Origin: Eubacteriales bacterium
GTDB taxonomy: Bacteria; Bacillota; Clostridia; Lachnospirales; Lachnospiraceae
Direction: 5' to 3'
DNA: 64,000 nucleotides
NCBI GenBank assembly: GCA_030524175.1
Contig: JAUNHC010000001.1
Coordinates: forward strand, 124,001-188,000
Made by a program: the position numbers and the translations under genes. Shown in pieces: positions 59,859-64,000 of the stretch. How positions within the stretch are numbered: position 1 is the first letter of the stretch; every line of letters starts with the position of its first letter. The notes under the pieces are model-generated. The model saw only the letters and a list, made by a program, of their open reading frames with translations, had not been told where the DNA came from and ran no database searches.

Positions 59859-61595
59859 TCAAGACCTGTCCCTGTTTCTTGGCTGTTTGCCGAGAATAAG
59901 CCGGACAGTACAGCCTGCTCCCGGAGAAGACTGGATTTTTACACCATATTCATCACCATAGTACAGTCTGATGCGTTCATCTACATTTGGAATCCCCACA
60001 CTTCCCAGACGTGATGACCTTTTGTCACACCGGACAGAAGGTTCAAAGCCAACCCCATTGTCAGTGACAGTAAAAATCAGACTATCATTTACTTCTTTCA
60101 CATCCACAATAATCCGTCCCTGCCCTTCCAATGGTTTGATGCCATGATAAATACTATTTTCCACAATAGGCTGAAGAATTATTTTGGGAACAGTATAATC
60201 AAGAATATCTTCCCCGGCATGAATTTCATAGTTGAGTTTTTCTTCATACCTTTCTTTTTGTATATAAAGATACTGCCGTACATGTTCCAGTTCATCCGCC
60301 ACAGTGATCAGCGCCTGCCCTCCGCTGAGAGAAAGGCGGAAAAATGCTGCCAAAGATTTGGTGAGTGCGATGACTTTCGTGCTGTCATTGAACTCAGCCA
60401 TCCATATAATAGTATCCAGTGTATTATATAGAAAATGCGGATTGATCTGGCTGATCAAGGCACTTAGTTCGGCGTGACGGAGTGTCTTTTCTTTTTCTGA
60501 AATGTCATTCATCAATTCCCGGATACGCCTTATCATCCGGTTATAATTCTCCGTCAGAAGCTCCACCTCGTAAAAGCTGCTTTTTCTTAAGCTGATTTCT
60601 GCCAGTTTCTCAATTTCGCTCATACCATATTCCAGGTCGTTCATGGGATTGGAAAGCCTCCGGGTGAACAGGATCCCTGACAACAGCACGGCGGCAAAAA
60701 GCAAGCCTCCGGTAAGAAATACTGCCTTAAACAGCTGGTGTTCCAACATTTTCAGTGTATCCAGTGACACAATACCCACCATGATCCATCCGGTATTTTC
60801 TATAGGCGTATGATAGGTGAGGAGATTCCGGCTTTTATCATAGCCATCTCCGTCCGACAGGATTTGCTGCAGCTCCGCCCGTTTGCCTGCGTCTGAAAAA
60901 TAGCTGGTATCTTTATGGTACACCGGATTACCTTTGTCATTTAATATAAATACATATCCATCTGTCCCAAGGTCTAATCTTTGAAGATAATCTTCGATGA
61001 CATTGTATTCCATGTCAATCAAAAGAACACCCAGATTTTCTCCTGAATCCCCAGTGATCTCTGTGCTCACTGAGATTACCCAGCGATCCTTGTCCGCAGA
61101 AAAATTCTGCATTCTTGCTCCGGTGAGAACGGGCATGGTATTCTGTATTGATTCAATATACCAGTCTTCTTTCATCATGTCTTCAGAGACTGACATATCC
61201 AGATTCTTCTCGTTGGAGAGAATCCGGCCGTCTTTTGACACTACAACAATAGACTTAATATTTGTGTCATTTTTCAGCAAAGAATAAATCTGTGACAGCA
61301 AACCTTCCTGAAGGCTTTCATCATTGCCGGACAAATATTGTCTCAAGGTCGGGTCACTTGCAAAAACATTGGATTCTCCTTTGACCCGTGCAATATAAGT
61401 AGAAATATTGGTGCCGTTCATGTCCAGCAGTTTCTGGGTTTTGGATACCGTTTCAGTTCTCAGAAGACTGGCTGAAAAAAAATACACTGCCCCACTGAGA
61501 ATCAGGATCACTGCCAGGCCTATCCCAAGAAAAAAAACTGAAATCTGTACTCCAAACCGCCTGCTCCAGTCCCGGAACTTATATGTTTTTTTCAT
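59859..61595 (-). CDS. YesM-type sensor histidine kinase with dCACHE sensor
   Basis: A 578-residue kinase: span 1 (about 17-42), extracellular dCACHE-like sensor (about 43-290; GYVFILNDKGNPVYHKDTS, WIMVGIVSLDTL), span 2 (about 293-318), HAMP-like linker, His_kinase with ALISQINPHFLYNTLDTIIW, and ATPase domain (IILQPIVENSIYHGI, VTDNGVGFEP, GSVGIPNVDERIRLYYG). Its start overlaps the regulator by 17 bases. It probably senses the sugar handled by the convergent importer locus. Confidence 0.92.
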   Translation of the reverse strand: MKKTYKFRDWSRRFGVQISVFFLGIGLAVILILSGAVYFFSASLLRTETVSKTQKLLDMNGTNISTYIARVKGESNVFASDPTLRQYLSGNDESLQEGLLSQIYSLLKNDTNIKSIVVVSKDGRILSNEKNLDMSVSEDMMKEDWYIESIQNTMPVLTGARMQNFSADKDRWVISVSTEITGDSGENLGVLLIDMEYNVIEDYLQRLDLGTDGYVFILNDKGNPVYHKDTSYFSDAGKRAELQQILSDGDGYDKSRNLLTYHTPIENTGWIMVGIVSLDTLKMLEHQLFKAVFLTGGLLFAAVLLSGILFTRRLSNPMNDLEYGMSEIEKLAEISLRKSSFYEVELLTENYNRMIRRIRELMNDISEKEKTLRHAELSALISQINPHFLYNTLDTIIWMAEFNDSTKVIALTKSLAAFFRLSLSGGQALITVADELEHVRQYLYIQKERYEEKLNYEIHAGEDILDYTVPKIILQPIVENSIYHGIKPLEGQGRIIVDVKEVNDSLIFTVTDNGVGFEPSVRCDKRSSRLGSVGIPNVDERIRLYYGDEYGVKIQSSPGAGCTVRLILGKQPRNRDRS

Positions 61596-62358
61596 GTCCG
61601 GCCTCCATTTTGAATTCTTTTGGGGTCATTTGATATTTGCGCCGGAAACATACACTGAAATAATTGGGATCTTCGAATCCCACTGCCGCTGCAATTTCAT
61701 AATTTTTCATATGGGTGGAAAGAAGCAGGATCTTAGCCCGCTCCAGCCGTAAATCCAGCAGATGATCACGGAAGTTTTCTCCGAAATATTTTTTAAAAAG
61801 AGTACTGAGATAACTAATGCTGTATCCAAGTTCCGCAGCCATGGCAGTCAGTGAAAAACCAGAATCTGCCAGATGGCTGTCTAAAAGCTCAGACATCTGT
61901 GTCCGGATATCCGTGCCCTCATTGACACCTGCGTCCAGGGAAAGTTTACCCACAGCCTTCTGCACAACAGCAAAACTATCTGTCTCCTTTTTCTTTTCCA
62001 CAAGACGGAACAACAGTTTTTGTATATCCTGTCTGTCAAGAGGCTTTAATGCATAGTCATCCACACCGATTTTTATGGCACGGATCGCATAGTCAAGATA
62101 ATCGTAACCGGTAAGTATCGCTATCTTGACGGACGGCTCCAGTTCTTTTGCCAGCCTGCAGAATTCAAGCCCATCCATCCTGGGCATATTGATATCAGCA
62201 AGAATCAGATCAATATGATGGTTTTTCACAATGTCCAAAGCCTCTTCTCCATTTTCGGCTTCATAGAAGCCCTGGATTCCCAGACCTTCAAAGTCTATGA
62301 AAGCACGAATGCCGCGGCGGATGATACTTTCATCTTCTACAACAAGCAGATCATACAT
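61579..62358 (-). CDS. YesN-type response regulator with AraC output (short form)
   Basis: A 259-residue regulator: receiver domain (VEDESIIRRGIRAFIDFEGL, Asp in LILADINMPRMDGLEFC, Lys in DDYALKPLDRQDI) followed closely by two AraC helix-turn-helix motifs (FSLTAMAAELGYSISYLSTL; KNYEIAAAVGFEDPNYFSVC). It lacks the long middle region of the 45137-46627 regulator. The pair likely activates the GHL6 importer locus. Confidence 0.92.
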   Translation of the reverse strand: MYDLLVVEDESIIRRGIRAFIDFEGLGIQGFYEAENGEEALDIVKNHHIDLILADINMPRMDGLEFCRLAKELEPSVKIAILTGYDYLDYAIRAIKIGVDDYALKPLDRQDIQKLLFRLVEKKKETDSFAVVQKAVGKLSLDAGVNEGTDIRTQMSELLDSHLADSGFSLTAMAAELGYSISYLSTLFKKYFGENFRDHLLDLRLERAKILLLSTHMKNYEIAAAVGFEDPNYFSVCFRRKYQMTPKEFKMEAGHEKNI

Positions 62359-62372
62359 AAGGATTACCCCGC

Positions 62373-63509
62373 TTATTTGTCAAATATTTGTTTTAAAAAT
62401 CCATAACCTTCTTTATCTAAATCTTCATAAGGAATAAATCGGACAGAGGCACTGTTGATGCAGTAACGCAGTCCCCCAAGTTCTTCCGGCCCATCCTCAA
62501 ATACATGCCCAAGATGACTGTCTCCTGCACGGCTGCGTACTTCTGTCCGCATCATGTTAAAGCTGGCATCTGTATTTTCGGTTACAACTTCCGGTATAAG
62601 CGGTTTTGAAAAGCTTGGCCAGCCACAGCCGGATTCAAACTTATCTTCTGAGCTGAACAATGGTTCTCCTGTGACTACATCAACATAGATTCCTTTTTCA
62701 AAATTATCTGCATACTCATTGCTGTAAGGCAGCTCAGTATCATTGTTCTGTGTCACCTGATACTGAATATCCGTGAGCTTCTCCTTTAATTCTTTCTCTT
62801 CCGGCACCTGGTAATTCTCCGGTTTTATCTGACTGGAAAGATCATTCATATCCAGCCCCTCCTCTTCAATAAAATCATCTGCTTGTCTTAGGTCAATATG
62901 ACAGTAACCTCCAGGATTTTTATCCAGGTAATCCTGATGATATTCTTCTGCCAGATAAAAATTGTCCAAGGGCAGAACCTCTGTTGCGATTTCTTGTTTA
63001 TATTTTGCTTTCTGCTCTTCCACTGCCATGTCGGCTATGGCCTTATCTTCCTCATTCACATAGTAGATACCAGAACGATACTGGCTGCCTGTATCATTTC
63101 CCTGTTTATTGACACTTATGGGATCAACCACCTTGAAAAATCCATCCAACAGCTGCTTTGTTGTAATCTGGGAAGTGTCGTACACTACTTTAACTGTCTC
63201 CGCATGTCCTGTATTGTTGTAACAAACATCCTCATATGTGGGATTTTCTGTTGTTCCATTGGCATACCCTACGTCAGTTTCATACACACCGGGCAGTTTC
63301 TTAATGTAGGCTTCTATTCCCCAGAAACATCCGCCTGCCAAATAAATTGTATTTGTGTTCTCCTCGTTTATCATAGCATGCTCCTCTTTCATTGCCAGAC
63401 TATCCTTACTTCCTTTCGTATCCTTCTGAGCTGCAGCATAACCGGTTATTGCAGTCAAAACAACAGCCAGAATCACCGCTCCCATATATTTTGCCCCAAT
63501 TTTTCTCAT
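62373..63509 (-). CDS. msrAB: Secreted methionine sulfoxide reductase MsrA-MsrB fusion
   Basis: A 378-residue protein: N-terminal signal or anchor (residues 7-27), MsrA domain with the active Cys at 61 in [18 protein letters not shown] and [20 protein letters not shown], then MsrB ([40 protein letters not shown], active Cys at 350 in LRYCINSAS). MsrB lacks the CxxC zinc pairs, as is common in this form. It repairs oxidised Met in exported proteins. Stands alone in the minus strand next to the regulator. Confidence 0.92.
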   Translation of the reverse strand: MRKIGAKYMGAVILAVVLTAITGYAAAQKDTKGSKDSLAMKEEHAMINEENTNTIYLAGGCFWGIEAYIKKLPGVYETDVGYANGTTENPTYEDVCYNNTGHAETVKVVYDTSQITTKQLLDGFFKVVDPISVNKQGNDTGSQYRSGIYYVNEEDKAIADMAVEEQKAKYKQEIATEVLPLDNFYLAEEYHQDYLDKNPGGYCHIDLRQADDFIEEEGLDMNDLSSQIKPENYQVPEEKELKEKLTDIQYQVTQNNDTELPYSNEYADNFEKGIYVDVVTGEPLFSSEDKFESGCGWPSFSKPLIPEVVTENTDASFNMMRTEVRSRAGDSHLGHVFEDGPEELGGLRYCINSASVRFIPYEDLDKEGYGFLKQIFDK

Positions 63510-63713
63510 ACACTCTTCTCCTTTCCCACCATAGGTTGACTTGTTGCCGGGAATATACTTCTATATAGCATCCTGGAGTACATATCAGTCACCTCTTTCT
63601 TTTTTTTGATATACTCATTTTACTGTCTTTGGGGTTAAAATGGAATGGAATGGTTTTTGCTGTTTCTTTGATTTCTTCAGATATCGCTTTGAAATTCCGG
63701 ATAAGTGTATATG

Positions 63714-63741
63714 AAAAGGAGGATGTGTTTCCACATCCCCC
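63714..63741 (-). terminator. Terminator of metF
   Basis: On the minus strand GGGGGATGTG-gaaa-CACATCCTCC is followed by TTTTC. It is placed directly after the stop at 63750. The gap 63510-63713 shows no gene. Confidence 0.75.
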
Positions 63742-63749
63742 TGAAAATA

Positions 63750-64000
63750 TTAAAGTCCGGCCAGCTTAAGGAGATCCGGTATTTTGGATTCCCAGCCCAA
63801 TGCCATGATATGTACACCCTGGCAGTATGGTTTACATTCTTTGATGATACGTGCAGCAATCTCAACACCTGTGATTCCTGCTTTTGTTTTCTCTTTATCA
63901 GCTTTCAGTTCGTCGATCATTGATTCCGGCACATGGATACCTGCAACGTTTGCGTTCATATATCTTGCCATTCCTACGGATTTCGGAATTACAATACCAA
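63750..64000 (-). CDS. metF: Methylenetetrahydrofolate reductase, 5' part outside window
   Basis: The frame is open to the window edge and ends at 63750. It reads GIVIPKSVGMARYMNANVAG, IHVPESMIDELKADKEKTKA, GITGVEIAARIIKECKPYCQ, GVHIMALGWESKIPDLLKLA, which is the C-terminal part of MetF-type methylenetetrahydrofolate reductase as found in Clostridia and acetogens. It reduces methylene-THF to methyl-THF for methionine synthesis or the acetyl-CoA pathway. Only about 83 residues are visible. Confidence 0.85.
   Translation of the reverse strand, partial: GIVIPKSVGMARYMNANVAGIHVPESMIDELKADKEKTKAGITGVEIAARIIKECKPYCQGVHIMALGWESKIPDLLKLAGL

Noticed and set aside
62898-63539. 213-codon plus-strand frame opposite msrAB.
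   Set aside because: Antisense to a clear enzyme gene, Cys/Phe/Ile-rich translation without motif or ribosome site.
1-64000. Search by eye for CRISPR arrays, tRNA/rRNA genes, prophage genes, toxin-antitoxin pairs and known riboswitch cores.
   Set aside because: No regularly spaced repeats, tRNA-like folds or recognisable cores were seen; an Infernal/tRNAscan run would be needed to exclude small RNAs.

Overview
The window looks like chromosomal DNA of a Gram-positive gut Clostridium, most likely a member of the Lachnospiraceae. The signs are a moderately AT-rich sequence with strong AGGAGG-type ribosome sites, BspA-type leucine-rich surface protein, CUT1 sugar importers with YesM/YesN-type two-component systems, a Tn1549-like cargo remnant (TnpV, Cys-rich KTR protein) and, at the right edge, a Clostridia/acetogen-type methylenetetrahydrofolate reductase. 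The genus is inference. I saw no rRNA, tRNA, CRISPR array or prophage.

Layout. 1-810: 5' part of a MarR regulator (probably a MarR-GNAT fusion) and a decayed dihydrofolate-reductase-like gene. 817-5700: two minus-strand operons of membrane proteins around an OmpR/EnvZ-like two-component system, including two paralogous proteins of unknown function and a 28-residue membrane peptide. 5900-11170: a lipid/glycerol block with a monoacylglycerol-lipase-like hydrolase, a fused dihydroxyacetone kinase, glycerol dehydrogenase and a PocR-AraC regulator, with a tandem direct repeat in the promoter region. 11250-20980: small regulatory modules, namely two HXXEE membrane-protein/TetR pairs with clear operators, a nitroreductase, a mobile-element cargo island (broken tnpV, TetR, CPBP protease, KTR protein), a CmpB-type membrane protein and a TetR/hydrolase divergent pair. 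21000-35000: accessory region with two tandem NTF2-like proteins, two MATE exporters (one behind a terminator-like attenuator, one whose 3' end runs into a palindromic repeat), XRE-cupin/LysE, TetR/nitroreductase, several AraC or GyrI-type proteins, SAP, DJ-1, PNPOx and HxlR proteins, plus gene remnants.

34700-39200: two divergent secreted proteins (leucine-rich repeat; bacterial Ig-like). 39355-51760: one long minus-strand catabolic operon (reading order: alcohol dehydrogenase, isomerase, two permeases, solute-binding protein, YesN, YesM, isomerase, Gfo/Idh oxidoreductase, isomerase, Ldh-family oxidoreductase). Its enzyme set suggests redox remodelling and cleavage of an unusual sugar, sugar acid or glycoside. 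52080-62360: a second carbohydrate locus with two LacI regulators, a CUT1 importer, a large GHL6/GH42-like putative glycoside hydrolase and a convergent YesMN pair; two identical LacI-type operator cores lie at the importer promoter. 62370-63510: a secreted MsrAB. 63750-64000: 3' part of metF.

Together the window is a patchwork of sugar or glycoside uptake, glycerol use, exporters and many one-component regulators. Functions beyond family level are inference from motifs and neighbourhood; no database search was run.
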